A stretch of DNA of 64,000 nt from Amorphochlora amoebiformis (GCA_054601695.1 BAAHQB010000079.1:496001-560000), one strand, 5' to 3'. Shown: positions 1 through 46,833, numbered from the stretch's first letter. Notes: generated by a model from the sequence alone, not told the origin. Made by a program: numbers and translations.

Positions 1-371
1 CAAGTGCAGTTGATACAGGTGTGAGTTTCATGGTTGTCGTATCCATATCTTCGGAAGCTTTATGTGTCTTTTTTGCTTTCTGCGTAACCTGAGATATTAT
101 CAAAGTATATATAATCTCCATGTGTGTTCTTTGCTACTCTCCTCGTAATCTGATATAATATCGAAGCATATATCTTAACATATTAAAAAATCAAAATGTA
201 TGTATGTATCCGGGGCTATACATATGAAAATATATAAATGTTGATTTTGAATAGATGTATTACACATATGTCTAAATAGTATGAATATACACATGTATGT
301 CTTCATAATAAATGCATGTATACATAGACGTATATATATATATATATATTTAGATAATATATACATATATG

Positions 372-11464
<11,093 letters not shown>

Positions 11465-12046
11465 ATCCTGACCGATTATCAACACATACGTAAAACCGCC
11501 AAAACTAGCATATATCGATATATCTCACGACGCAAAAAGGAAAATTTAACAATTGTGCACGAAAGGCAACCCAGATCTACAGGTTGGCACATGGAAACGC
11601 TGGTGCATGCGAATCATCGCACCCTGAGAGCCATACTAGCACCGCTGGGATTTCTCACCAGCCCGCGGGTAGAGGCGCCTTGTGCCTGGCGTGCGCCGTG
11701 CTGCGGGATGAGACGATAGCGGTTTAGGTGAAATCATATTTTTAAGTGTGACTTCACCCAATATCACAGTTCTTTATTACTTCTTATGGAAAAAACTGAC
11801 TTAAATCAAGCGGAATTACCTAATACTATCGTCCCCGAAAAGAATATGGCATTTCCCCGAGACACGTGCAAGTTGACTGTCACACCGATTCATACGAAAG
11901 AATAAATGAAGGATATTAGGTGAAAACAGCTCTTAGAAAGGCAAAAGAATATAAGGTAAATCTTTGTCCGAAAAGATATTTGGAAGCCGAAAATATAAGG
12001 AAGTCACTTTGCGTGACAGGTCACATGCCGACCCAAACGCATTTTG
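11465..12046. other. Divergent intergenic region
   Basis: This 580-bp spacer between the Reeler signal-peptide exon (minus) and the 357-aa ORF (plus) is non-repetitive, unlike the introns, with a GC-richer patch near 11650-11710. It presumably holds both promoters. No clear TATA box or other site could be assigned. Confidence 0.5.
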
Positions 12047-13120
12047 ATGATATCGTCAACAAACTATTCCAAACTCAAGCGAGCAGTCGCAATCACGTTG
12101 CCAGCCTTAATACTGAGCTTAGCGCTTATTGGGGTACTGCTCACACAAAGTAAATGCACAGAAATACAATCCTCTTCGCTGACCGGAGATTGCAAATGTT
12201 CGGAGTTGCACCTGGCGGAGAGCGTGTCAAATATGCATTCCGTGCGTGGTCAAAGCAGAATGAACGTGGTACTCAAAGGCAGCTCACAGTTACTCAGCTC
12301 GTACGGAGCGTCGGAGTCCTGCACTAAATACATTGAAGGACTCAATAAGATTGATGACGGCGGGATGGTTATCCATACTTCGTGCGTTTATCAGAGACAA
12401 GGAAGATCATACGGAAGTATGAAGTACAATCCCATGAAGAACTCCAAGAGGTTTCCGTGTCTAGCCAATATCGAGTCTTCCGCGACTATTCGAGGGGACT
12501 CCTATGTTCTCAAATTGAGCGAAAGCACAAAAATGCACATCACAAAGGTGGGGAGCCTGGGTCTGCTAAGGGGAAATATCACTCTCTGCGAAGATAAGAG
12601 GTACATGGACGGGTGTAAGCCAGGGCTCCACGTTGATGATGGCTCTTTTGAGGGTTTTGAGTGTCCATTCTATTCCAGTTATCGGCCAGGTGCCAGCACG
12701 TCGGTGTGTGGGTTTGAGGACACTTTGGCGTTGCCGAGTATTGGTTACCCTCCGATCGACCTCAGGGAGATTAGGTCAACGACAATTTATGAAGTGCCAG
12801 GGACTGCTGTAGACAACGTCGTTATGCTCAATTACTACAAGACTGTTCTCGGGGCATCCTTATGTGGAACCAACTCGAAGGTTGACGGGATACCAAGAAC
12901 CAACTTCAACTACTTCACACAAAGAGATGTATGCCGACCTACAAGATGTCTGGTGTGTTCTGGATACACTACAACCGGATCTGTGATATTGTCCTTCTGT
13001 GTGTCTCTGTCGTTCGTAGCACTTACGCTGGTTGTGCTCAAACACAAAGACGTAAAACCCAAGCCTAACAGAACAAGAGCCCCCGAAGAGATCGAACTCA
13101 TGGAAATGAGGTACATATGA
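12047..13120 (+). CDS. Unrecognised cysteine-rich membrane protein, intronless, 357 aa
   Basis: This is the longest uninterrupted natural ORF in the window. The ATG at 12047 is preferred; the frame is open one codon (TTG) further upstream. The protein starts with a short basic segment (YSKLKRA) and a hydrophobic helix at about residues 13-34 (signal peptide or signal anchor). The ectodomain has many cysteines and a second helix lies near residues 303-327 (SVILSFCVSLSFVALTLVVL). A charged tail of about 30 residues ends in EIELMEMRYI. This is the layout of a type I or double-anchored surface protein. I recognise no family and assign no function. Lack of introns is odd next to genes with 18-24 exons and could mean a retrocopy or acquired gene. 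It is tail-to-tail with the carrier gene, across a CTAG-rich spacer. Confidence 0.75.
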   Translation: MISSTNYSKLKRAVAITLPALILSLALIGVLLTQSKCTEIQSSSLTGDCKCSELHLAESVSNMHSVRGQSRMNVVLKGSSQLLSSYGASESCTKYIEGLNKIDDGGMVIHTSCVYQRQGRSYGSMKYNPMKNSKRFPCLANIESSATIRGDSYVLKLSESTKMHITKVGSLGLLRGNITLCEDKRYMDGCKPGLHVDDGSFEGFECPFYSSYRPGASTSVCGFEDTLALPSIGYPPIDLREIRSTTIYEVPGTAVDNVVMLNYYKTVLGASLCGTNSKVDGIPRTNFNYFTQRDVCRPTRCLVCSGYTTTGSVILSFCVSLSFVALTLVVLKHKDVKPKPNRTRAPEEIELMEMRYI

Positions 13121-13299
13121 GTCATGGTATGACGCACGAGAACCGACAACTGAAACTTAAAGTAGTCCATTCGGCCGCCATAATTAACCTGCAAATAGTT
13201 GGTATACGTCTCGTAAGTACTATATTCAGTGCAAATGTATTTGAAAGTTTCAACTATTCGTTGCCAGCCCTAAAATTCATCTACATCACTATAATGCTA

Positions 13300-14090
13300 C
13301 CGTCACGGTCCTAGGGTCTAGACCGTGAGAGCAATATAGGCAATATCAGATATATATCTAGAGGCATAAGAGTAGCCTAGATGTACCGCAAGCTATCTAA
13401 GCTATAATTACTCCGCGCAGACATAGATTGAGATTTTACTAGTTTAAAGGTCATAATATTTAATTCTGACTAGTCTGAACATCAAATCATGGCTAGAAAT
13501 AAAAATAACCCGGCTAGCAGATAGCCAGACACTACCTAGACTACTAAGACTATGTACTAGATGTGTATTCTAGATATTCTAGTGTATAATATAATCTAGA
13601 TAATGGTACCGTTACTACTAAACTAGTGTATCCTAGGTATCCTAGGTATCACAGGCTACACCACCTTACCAATTGTCTTGTCTACCTTGTCTCCAGGCTC
13701 TTGAAACATTTCTAGAATATAGACAATTGTAAACTAGGTCTAGCTAGTACTAAAAATTGTACTCCTCTGGCTACCTAGGCTGCTGTGCAGTTGTAGTAGT
13801 CAGTACGTAACATCAGAGTAGACTAAGTATAACTAGTATAAACTTGGCATATAAGGAATCTAGAGAATAGGCTACAATCACAAGTTCACAACTAGACTAG
13901 CAGAATCAAGACAATCTAGACAATTGTTTAACACACTCTAGACACTAGCCAGAATCTAGATCTAGTAGATCTACCAGTATATCTAGACACTGACTACTAG
14001 TGACTAGACTGAGCAGCGACTGAGTCATTCTAAGGCTTCTGGTAAGATTTATAAAGTCTAGATCCCTAAGTATCTATGAGTATCTCTCAT
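13300..14090. other. CTAG-rich island between convergent genes
   Basis: Dense in CTAG, TCTAGA, ACTAGT and CCTAGG words, usually only some tens of bases apart, with little (TA)n and no telomere repeat. It occupies nearly the whole spacer between the stop of the 357-aa gene (13120) and the carrier stop (14141). No coding or RNA feature is seen. Similar islands lie at 37200, 48180 and 60062. Confidence 0.75.
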
Positions 14091-14140
14091 AACTTGCCTT
14101 TTAACTTCTTGGTAGGAAAAAATCCTTCAAACTCTTGGGG

Positions 14141-35987
<21,847 letters not shown>

Positions 35988-36192
35988 TTTCCTACACACA
36001 TGTGATATATATCATATATCAGATATGCTTATATATATCATATATCAGATATGCTAGTATATATCAGATATCAGATATTCTAATATGTACATAAGCATTC
36101 GTTTCCCTCATCAATAATAATATATATATATATATGTACATATGTATGTATAAATATATATTATATATATATATATATATGTGTATATGTAC

Positions 36193-36260
<68 letters not shown>

Positions 36261-36664
36261 TATATATATATATAGTACACACACACACATGAATATATAT
36301 ATATACATAATATATATATATAATATGCATTATGTGAAAATAATGAAAGAGAGAGAGGGTGAGCTGAGACGAATGAGAATCTATTCGAATTTTTAGCACG
36401 AATACTGCGTAGTGATTTGTATATGTCATGTGATATTGTATACACATGTATACATGTATATGTATATGTAGGTATAGATTTACAGAAATACATGTCGAAC
36501 ATACTTTTCTCCTCTTTCTGCAACTTTACTTCGAATCTCATCCCCCCCCCCCCCCTTTCCTTCCACTCTCTTTTGCCTCTTTCTTCTCTACCACTTACCT
36601 CTCTGACAAGTAGCATTTTTTGATACGAGTAGATCCGAGAGGGGGAAAGGGCTTTGCATAACCG

Positions 36665-36922
36665 ATGGCGGGAAGGCATAGGCAAGCACTCTTGGTCTGC
36701 TCCTCGGCCTCTCTCTCTCGATTTCACAAACTCTCTCTCAGCTTAACCTTATCCTCTATTCTCTTTGGTTTCGATAATTTATCCGACAATATTTGGCTAA
36801 AAGGGTTCAGAGAGGGACGGGGGGGACAGACAGAGTGTCTCAGCTGTTCATACTGGTTGATTTCCGGAACCCAAACTGTCTGGGTTCCGCGAAATCCTTC
36901 TCTCACATGTGACAAACCTTAA
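36665..36922 (+). CDS. Possible small ORF, 85 aa, unrecognised
   Basis: Non-repetitive open frame starting MAGRHRQALLVCSS, divergent from the carrier start with about 680 bp between them. It contains a moderately hydrophobic Ser/Leu stretch. No family is recognised and no splice partner was found, so it could be chance. Support is limited to its composition, which is unlike the introns, and its position before a CTAG-rich island. Confidence 0.2.
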   Translation: MAGRHRQALLVCSSASLSRFHKLSLSLTLSSILFGFDNLSDNIWLKGFREGRGGQTECLSCSYWLISGTQTVWVPRNPSLTCDKP

Positions 36923-37199
36923 TGACAAAAATTGATCACGGGTGACAGAACATGGTCACAAAATGACTCCGTTGATGACCCTACGCGCCGTTCTTCTCTG
37001 GCTCAAAGCACACATCTGCCAACCCCCCCCCACCCCCCTTTATTCTGATTCTCTCTGAGAAACCGATCAATCTGTTCGCTGGAATTTTTCAGGGGTGGAA
37101 TCTGTTCGTTTTTGAGGCCTAGACCGAAATAATACTGCGAGAGAATAATGGGGGGTGGGGGGGCCCGGGGGGCGAACTTGGGGAACCGGGCGAACCTAA
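36923..37199. other. Unique sequence with homopolymer G/C runs
   Basis: Contains runs of C near 37023-37040 and of G near 37149-37165; a C14 run also lies at 36541-36556. No gene seen. Confidence 0.4.
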
Positions 37200-37990
37200 A
37201 TATTCAGGCAATAAGTGCTACTGACTAGACTGACTCTAAATCTAGCAGCAGATAAACTGGTTTACTTGTAACGAAAGCTGCTCTCCAGCCGATATCTGGA
37301 ATATTTAGGGCTGGAATATCTCTAACTTATCTCCTTCGTGATCGCATCAAGTTTTAATGAATTATTGAAGTGGAATCTTTAAACCTAACATATACTAGAA
37401 ATACTCCAGATACTTTAGATACTAGATAATTGCAAGTTTGCAACGGTCACTGTGCGCCGTATGTACTAGATCTAGCAGATATAGTAGATGTACTAAGTTA
37501 CTACTAACTATAAAACTAGACTAATGTACACGCCTATACAAGAGACTGTATACTACTCTACATTGTCTAGATTCACGGGTGTATATATAGAGAATTTCAA
37601 GGTACGTTTAATTTAATTTTGCACTATACCTGTAGTAGACTAGCTAGTAGATACTAGACCTAGAACTAGTAGTACTAGTAGTATCCGGCGATAACTACAT
37701 ATCAACATATTACATCAATATATCGTTATCTAGATACTAGAGATATCTGCATATTTAATATTCGATTAAAAGTTCTAGGAGAAATTACATATAACGAATT
37801 GAGAAACAAGATCTAGAAGATCGATCTAGTATACGTATCCTTCGTATCTAGACCCTAGAGACTCTCTAGACTCTAGAATGTATACCTAGGTATACCTATT
37901 GTTAGAGCTAGTATCTAGAGTGTCTAGTATATCTTCTATATCTGGAGTAGTATCTACTACATCTACTTACTAGTTAGTCTAGTTAGTAGA
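37200..37990. other. CTAG-rich island
   Basis: Same composition as the island at 13300-14090: many CTAG, TCTAGA and ACTAGT words, little (TA)n. It lies before the 3' end of the minus-strand gene at 38513-42465 and after the weak ORF 36665-36922. About 38000-38300 is plain unique sequence with no gene seen. Confidence 0.7.
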
Positions 37991-38330
37991 GTCTGAAGAG
38001 AGTTCGCCATATTCATGTGAAAATTCACTTCATTACTCTGGATTTTTCGCTAGGTTCGCTGCGTGCTTTGAAACGAAGGGAAGCGTGCTTCGCTGCAAGC
38101 AAACGACAACCTAAACCACACATTCACTAGTTCAAAAACACTCGTACGACACTTTCTAACATGGAACTCCGCGGACACAGGGAATAAAATTAGAATATTG
38201 GATATTTCAGTCTCACCCTTGCGAGTGTCCGTACGCCTCTTTGCCCAAAATCCAAGCTTGAGAATCCAAGCCTAACGATATTTTGGAAGTAAAAAATAAA
38301 ATACATATATATATATATATATATATATAG

Positions 38331-38419
<89 letters not shown>

Positions 38420-38512
38420 GTATATATTTATCTACATATTCATTTGTATTATATATGTGTACACATACACACACATATGATATGTATATATATATATATA
38501 CATACATATATA

Positions 38513-38660
38513 TCATGGTACACAGGTAACGCTAGACATATAGCGGATATGTATAATAAAATTACATATATATATATAGATACATATTTATTTCTATATA
38601 TATTTATATATATATGTGTACGCATAATATTTTTTATTTATTTATATACGTAAATATATG

Positions 38661-38707
<47 letters not shown>

Positions 38708-39151
38708 ATATATATATATATACATACATATGTATAATACATATATATATATATGTATGTATATATATACATAACATATTTATTCATATGTATCCTAGAA
38801 ATATCTAGTATATGCAGATTTCGGTTAATATTGCTTAGTTATTACCGTGCCTCCCAGTCTTTGATTATCTGCACACGTGTCGAACTAAACCATATGTCAT
38901 GAATTCATTATCTGGATACGAACGGACTAAAACTGATTTTACGAATTAAAATTTCGGATATGAGACGAAATAATTCATTTGTTATGAATATGATGTTTAT
39001 CAGTGACAAATGAGAATGTGTATAGAGAGCAAGGGAGAATGTGTATAGAGAGCAAAGGAGAATGCAAACATATCAAAGGATAGGTCCACTTGACTATGTA
39101 TGGATACACATACATATGAACATGTACACACACATATATATATATATATAT

Positions 39152-39189
<38 letters not shown>

Positions 39190-39222
39190 GTATATATATA
39201 TATATATACGTATATTATATAC

Positions 39223-39255
<33 letters not shown>

Positions 39256-39286
39256 ATATATATGTACTTGATATACTATACACATG

Positions 39287-39382
<96 letters not shown>

Positions 39383-39866
39383 ATGTTTGTCCACACATAT
39401 AAGTATATATGCATCTATGTATTATGTATGCATCTACGTATAAATTTATATACATGTGTATTATTTAATATGCATTTATATACATACATACACATACACA
39501 TACATATTTACACATAAATACATACATATATGTATATATATACACATATTATACGATATTGAACCGATATCCCGGTGGCTCCCCACGTCCAGGTGCTAAT
39601 ACATGAGTATTTAATTTAGATTAGTACATATAATGGCCATGGATTTTGAACGGTAGAGTTGTGCTTCTAGTTTCAGGCGTACTCACAGAATTCAAGATGC
39701 TAGTTGTCAGTGTATTTTCATTACCCGTATGGAGATTTATTATCTGCATGGCAGCACTGTCGATATTGAATGATGCATCGCACAGAAGCTTTCCATCCAC
39801 ACTGGGTGGAATCGCAAACGCCATACTGCCCCAGAACGCGGCCTTACGTAATTTTTATTTCTAATC

Positions 39867-39905
<39 letters not shown>

Positions 39906-40252
39906 ACACTCTCATATCATATGTCAAACCAAATCCCAAGTCAACCCTGCAACATTTAACCATTAACATTTTTTGTAAGCAAAAATGTTGGCCCCGATAC
40001 TATCGTTGCTGTGGCCAACTTCTTGTAAGCAAAATGGCCGAAGTTTGGAGTTGAAGTCTCAACCCAACACGTGCTAGAGGTTTGTTTTCTCTTCCATGGG
40101 TGCGAACGGCAATGCAGTTGTGGTACCTGAGATGTGCCGAAGCCCATGAACCAGAGGAAGATGCGGACTTGGTTGTTGTCCCATGTGGAGGGGTGGGAGG
40201 TACACATCGAAACCATACATTTGGGTACTAGCGTCTTGGCTCTAGCAACCTT

Positions 40253-40316
<64 letters not shown>

Positions 40317-40513
40317 TAAATGTAAATATATATGTTATATGAATCTATAATATTTTCTATTACGTTTATATGTTGCACATATGCACATGTATATAGAGAA
40401 ATAATATATAACCAAATTATACATGTTTATATATAATATATATATATGATATATATATATATATATCATATATATATATATATATACATATGATGCATAT
40501 ATATATACATACA

Positions 40514-40547
<34 letters not shown>

Positions 40548-40592
40548 CATACACATACATATATATATATTTATATAATATATAAGTGTGAA

Positions 40593-40652
<60 letters not shown>

Positions 40653-40677
40653 CATATATATATATATATATGTATAA

Positions 40678-40708
<31 letters not shown>

Positions 40709-40714
40709 TATATC

Positions 40715-40745
<31 letters not shown>

Positions 40746-40841
40746 TCATATATATATGATCCAAATGTATATATATACATACATATAAATATAATATGTA
40801 CATATATATTCATATACAAAAACATATGTATACATACATAT

Positions 40842-40920
<79 letters not shown>

Positions 40921-40940
40921 TATGCCGATATTGTATATTA

Positions 40941-40972
<32 letters not shown>

Positions 40973-41114
40973 TTTTATATATGTGTGTGTGTGTACATAT
41001 GTATATATATATATATATATACATATATACACACATATATATACATGCAAATATATACATATGTACATGCAACTATATGAATATATATTATTACACACAC
41101 ACATATATACACAC

Positions 41115-41163
<49 letters not shown>

Positions 41164-42465
41164 TGGCTCCAAACCCATCAATCACACAAAGCAACACTCA
41201 GCACTCAGCCTTATAATAACAATTACAATAAAGTCCAGCAGTACACAGCCAAACCCAACTCGGAAATGAAACAACAGTAGCTGGAACAATAGAATACCTT
41301 GTCAAGGAAGGCCTTGCATATTTGGGCCACGCAATATACGCCGCCAGATGAATCCCTGCGCTCGAGCGTGAAGTAGTAACCGCCCTCCTTCAGCTCATCA
41401 ACGTACCCCTACGAGGTATTGACCACTCAGATATACAGTCCTAACCTAGTCCCTAGAGTCCTAGTACGGATTAGGCTGTGGGTACGAGAAGTTGGAGGCA
41501 TATGAAATGATCCCGAATAATGGATTATGTTCTAAAGCTAATCAACTAGACTGAAGCTGTAACTGTTGGTTGATGAATGGCGTATTGGGTTGCTCGAGGT
41601 GTGCTTTTGGTTGTTGGTTTGGCGTGTTGGGTTGATCGGAGAGTGCTTTAAATTTTATGCTACGCTATCTTTGTGTTGTCGTGAGGAAATGAATGAGTTC
41701 TGCACTTAATTACATTGAGCATGGAATCCAGATCTATCACCGCGATGATGGCCAGGTATCTTAAGAAATACAAAGCATCACACCATAGGTCATAAAACGT
41801 CGGTATAAGGTGTCGGAAAAGGGTATCTGTCACAGGGGTCGGTTTAGTTAGGTTGAGTTTGACCTCCAGAATGCACCCTCTTGGTTCGGAGCCTGGAGGG
41901 CCTACACATCAATGCACAATATCACCCATCACACATATCCGAACACATCCTCGATGTAAAAAAAGCCTGGATTTCGTGTAATCACCTTCGTGGCTTCCAC
42001 CCATTTCCAAGGAGGCAACTTAGATTTATTCATGGAGCAGCAATTTATATCAGGCTTGGTTTTTAGGGCTAACTCCCGGGCAGCGTTGGCCGCTTGCTGA
42101 GCGGCGATGAAAAAATCGCTCGCACGCTTGTTATCCGGCCGAACAAAATTAAGTCTCGGATCAAACGATGGATTTGCATAGCCTTTGGCTTCCCCCAAGG
42201 TTTTGCCTTGGTTCAAGGCCATAGAAATCTTTAGTTCCCGACTCTCACCGCTGGAGAATATCAGACCCATTCGCAAACGACGCCCGGTATTCCCCAAGGG
42301 ATTCGAAGGTATTGGCAGGGATTCACCATAAAGTACGCGCCAAACCGTGTGGAGGAATGGAGGAACACAGGCGGTCGGAAGTTGCCCCACAGCAATCAAC
42401 ACGCGACATGTCCACATATATCCAACTGGCAAATTCCCACCAATGTCGCTAACATCAACATCCAT
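38513..42465 (-). CDS. Unrecognised protein of about 303 aa, 6 exons
   Basis: Exons: 41986-42465, 41298-41408, 40127-40249, 39687-39842, 38846-38868, 38513-38531 (the last is weak). Phases close over 912 nt. The start [16 protein letters not shown] is the first ATG after an in-frame TGA about 30 nt upstream. Exon 1 is long for this genome (160 codons) and contains an Ala-rich helix-like segment ([15 protein letters not shown]). Exon 2 reads [20 protein letters not shown] and FLDK; exon 4 reads [19 protein letters not shown]. The donor after exon 4 is a consensus GTGAGT. No signal peptide or membrane helix is clear. I recognise no family. The alternative frame in exon 3 is also open, so that exon is less certain than exons 1, 2 and 4. 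Confidence 0.6.
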
Positions 42466-42515
42466 GTTGCAAAAATTAACGAAAGACGTAGCTTTTACTC
42501 AAAAACGTTGACGGA

Positions 42516-42699
42516 ATGTCTTCCTTCCCGATTGCATCGCTTATTCACTTAATCCTATTATTACTCACTGCGCCAGCTGTGGAACCAAATATCCAGGTCT
42601 GTGATCCGAGATTTTTATATTCCTCTCCAGTGTCTCACAATCCTATATATCAAGCAATATTATGTAGTATAAATTTTTACATAAATAGATTCATATAAG

Positions 42700-42746
<47 letters not shown>

Positions 42747-42890
42747 ATATATATATACATATATATTTATTAGTATATTTATAGATATCTATTATGAATT
42801 CTTCGTATTCCAATGATGCATTCAAATATATTTAGTGTACGTATGCATAGACATATACGCACATATAATATATATATATATATATATATG

Positions 42891-42972
<82 letters not shown>

Positions 42973-42977
42973 GTATA

Positions 42978-43038
<61 letters not shown>

Positions 43039-43063
43039 GTACATATATAGATATATGCACATG

Positions 43064-43133
<70 letters not shown>

Positions 43134-43171
43134 CATAAGTGTATGTAAATATGTTCATACATATAAATTTA

Positions 43172-43210
<39 letters not shown>

Positions 43211-43311
43211 TACATATGTGTACATATGTATGTGCATATATACATATATAAGTTCATGCGCAAGTAAATGGTAACGTAACCGCGCGAGTACATATTAGTG
43301 TGTATGTGATG

Positions 43312-43350
<39 letters not shown>

Positions 43351-43604
43351 ATATTTACATATATATATATATATATATATGTATATAAATATACACACAT
43401 ATATACATATATAAGTAATTGTTTGTATGTGTATATATATGTGTATATAAATATACGTACATACATATATACATATATATATATATCTAATATATATATA
43501 TATATAATATATATATATATATATGTGTGCACTACGCGTGTGTGCACATACATACTTGTCTGTGTTTTGGAAAATGATACATATTATACATAAATATATG
43601 TATG

Positions 43605-43642
<38 letters not shown>

Positions 43643-43671
43643 TACATATAGGTCTGTGTGGAGAATTATAG

Positions 43672-43722
<51 letters not shown>

Positions 43723-43813
43723 ACATATTTATATATATATGTATAATATTTATATATATATATATATATATGTATATGTATGTATAGTTATGTAAATCGT
43801 TACATCTATGAAA

Positions 43814-43855
<42 letters not shown>

Positions 43856-43916
43856 TAATATATATATATATATATATATATATTGTATGAAAACATGTAT
43901 ATTAAATGTATACATA

Positions 43917-43960
<44 letters not shown>

Positions 43961-43971
43961 CATATATATAT

Positions 43972-44002
<31 letters not shown>

Positions 44003-44249
44003 TGGATATTACATATATGCTTATATATGTCAGTGTGTAAAAGAATTAATTAATGTGCATGTAAATGTAAAATAGAACATGCATATATCGTATTTACACA
44101 TACATATTTATATAGACACATAGATACGTGTAAAAAAATTGTTCCTATATACTTATGTATGTATATTATGTATATGCACGTTTGTATATATATGTTTATA
44201 TGTATGTATAAGGTAGATATATATATATATATATATATATTACATATAC

Positions 44250-44281
<32 letters not shown>

Positions 44282-44769
44282 GTACATATACATACATAAC
44301 TTCTTATAACGTAATTCAGTCTCTGCGAAACGGTGCGATTCCTATATATTACGTGTAAACCCAGGTATAAATCCCTAAACCTACGCGCAACACGCAACAT
44401 TTTACCCAAATCTACCTAATTTCGGCTCGTGAGTGACCCTGCTATAGTGCTGAAAAGGTCGATCCAGACATGTTTGATTCTGCTACCTAGCTCTAACTCG
44501 AACTGACACCCTCACAAAGCCCAACCTTGGAGTTTCTCATCTGTACAATAGCATTTGTAAAAAGCCCGAAAACCCTACAAAAATACGTTTTTGATATTTT
44601 TGCCTAATTGACAATCAGCCGGGGTCTAGGGTTCGTAGCACTGTGCTTCTGTGTCCTTTTCTGGGGCTTGGGGACCATTTTCCTTGCAAACAAGAAGCCG
44701 GTTTACTTTCAGACCACTGTCGACCTCATCCCTGGTATACCCACCAACGCCCCAAACACGAAATTTTAA
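42516..44769 (+). CDS. Partial model: secreted/membrane protein with C-terminal helix
   Basis: Exon 42516-42596 encodes a clear signal peptide ([20 protein letters not shown]) and ends CAG|GTCTGT. Exons 44320-44364 ([14 protein letters not shown]) and 44630-44769 join in phase; the last one encodes a membrane helix ([18 protein letters not shown]), a short tail and TAA. At least one exon between 42597 and 44319 is missing from the model, because the phases of the first and later exons do not match. The region between is mainly (TA)n. The layout (signal peptide, cysteines, terminal helix and short tail) recalls the 357-aa protein at 12047-13120, but homology is not shown. The start is only 50 bp from the divergent minus-strand gene. 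Confidence 0.4.
42700..44290. repeat. (TA)n-dominated intron
   Basis: Almost continuous (TA)n with (TG)n patches. Two segments at about 43556-43590 and 43652-43680 start GTCTGTGT.., like the donor of exon 42516-42596 (GTCTGTGATC), and may be donor-side copies. Confidence 0.7.
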
Positions 44770-44847
44770 ATTTTTTTTACTCCTTTGAGTCAGAGTTACA
44801 AACCGATGTACTTCCGAAATATACATATATATATTTTCGCGTCATTT

Positions 44848-45030
44848 CTAGGACGTGTAAAGTGCATAAATGTAGAATGCTTCTTCCATTGTAGGGCAAG
44901 CTGTTTTTTTCACGACACATGTTACCGTCTGGGTCAAGATAATCACAACAAGTAGGATCAGCTTAGGGAGGGATATCCTATCCTCGGGTGAGTGCGGATG
45001 AATGCTATGGGTGGTATGTGTGGGTTTCAT
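44848..45030 (-). CDS. Possible small signal-anchor ORF, 60 aa
   Basis: Non-repetitive ORF starting MKPTHTTHSIHPHSPED followed by a hydrophobic helix (LPKLILLVVIILTQTVTC). A possible donor (ACG|GTAACA) follows the helix, so it may be a first exon. No continuation was found. It could be chance. Confidence 0.2.
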   Translation of the reverse strand: MKPTHTTHSIHPHSPEDRISLPKLILLVVIILTQTVTCVVKKTACPTMEEAFYIYALYTS

Positions 45031-45311
45031 TCTAAAACGAAGGCATGCGACGATGCTTTGCTTTTGAGTCCTGCCCGCAAAATTACGACAATTCTCAGCC
45101 CTTGAGAAGATTAGAGCTCCGACGTTACTTGTATTGGGGTTAGGTTTAGGTACTTAGTATATGCGTTTAGAGAGGATATACACTTCCTTGGCATTTGTAA
45201 ACAGTTGGTAACGCTAGCAGTAAACCCTAACACGACACGCTAACAGTTGATGTGAAAGCCTAAGCTCATCTAATCCTTTCAGATGATGCCCCAAGGCTCG
45301 AAAAGAAGGTA

Positions 45312-45359
<48 letters not shown>

Positions 45360-45426
45360 TATATATATATATATGTATGTATATGTTGATATATGTATAT
45401 ATATATATATTGCGTGTGTGTATTTG

Positions 45427-45468
<42 letters not shown>

Positions 45469-45572
45469 ATTCATATATATGCATATAAGTAGATGACATA
45501 CACATGGATTTATCAGTCACCATATGTGCAATGCAATAACATCATTGTAAATGAATGTCTATGTATATTTAA

Positions 45573-45619
<47 letters not shown>

Positions 45620-45846
45620 CATATATATACACATATATATTAGATACATCGATATATAATATATTTATATATGAAGATATATATGTATACATATATATAT
45701 ATATATATATATGTACATATGTATATATACATACAAACATATATATATATATATATATACATGCACGTAACATCCTCATCTTCAAACTATTTCCTAAGCG
45801 CTACACGTGCACATACATATGCAATCGTGATTTTCCCTAAAAAACT

Positions 45847-46084
45847 ATGCCGAAATCTAAGAAATCCGTACTACGTAGTCAAAGCATATGTGTGCAGGCT
45901 ATTATGCCTGATTATAACAACATCGAGGAGAAGAATGGAATCCGGGAACTTACACCCCCTCTGCACCTCCTGGTCACAAACTCACTCCGTACATGTCTTT
46001 ACGATATATGTGATATATATATTTATATTTGCGTATATTTATATGTATTTGTATGTGTATTGGGAAATGTGGATATGTGTGTAT

Positions 46085-46143
<59 letters not shown>

Positions 46144-46731
46144 GTATGTAGGTATGCATATATATATATATAATATATATATGTATATATATCTGTGTGT
46201 GTGTACACATGGAGTTTACAAATACATATATGTGTTTATATATGTATGTATATATAATGTATATATTACATATATATATATATATATATACATACATATG
46301 TGTGTGTGTGTATGATGTATACAGTATCTATTTATAATACATACATACATATATATTTATATATATATATATTTATTAATACGTACAAGTATATATATAT
46401 ATATAGATGATATAAATATAGTTATATATATATATATATACATACATATATATATATATATGTATCATACTTAATATTTATTTATATATATAACATACGT
46501 ATATATGTGTATATACATTTAATATATATTGATTTGAATGTATACCTTCTGTTTGTAACATACGAAATAGGAATACTTGTAAGGATAATATTATTCTATT
46601 AGCTAATAGGCTCACAACAGTATTCACATATGTATACACATACATAGACATATATGTACATATATGTATATAGATATTTATATATTTATATCTAATATGT
46701 GTATATGTGTGTATACATGTGTATATATATG

Positions 46732-46766
<35 letters not shown>

Positions 46767-46799
46767 GTATATGTAATCTTATATATTCTTGCTTATGTG

Positions 46800-46833
<34 letters not shown>

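Noticed and set aside
44626-44826. Minus-strand 66-aa ORF with [14 protein letters not shown]
   Set aside because: Opposite the plus-strand exon 44630-44769, which has a clear acceptor, a membrane helix and a stop. Kept only as an alternative.
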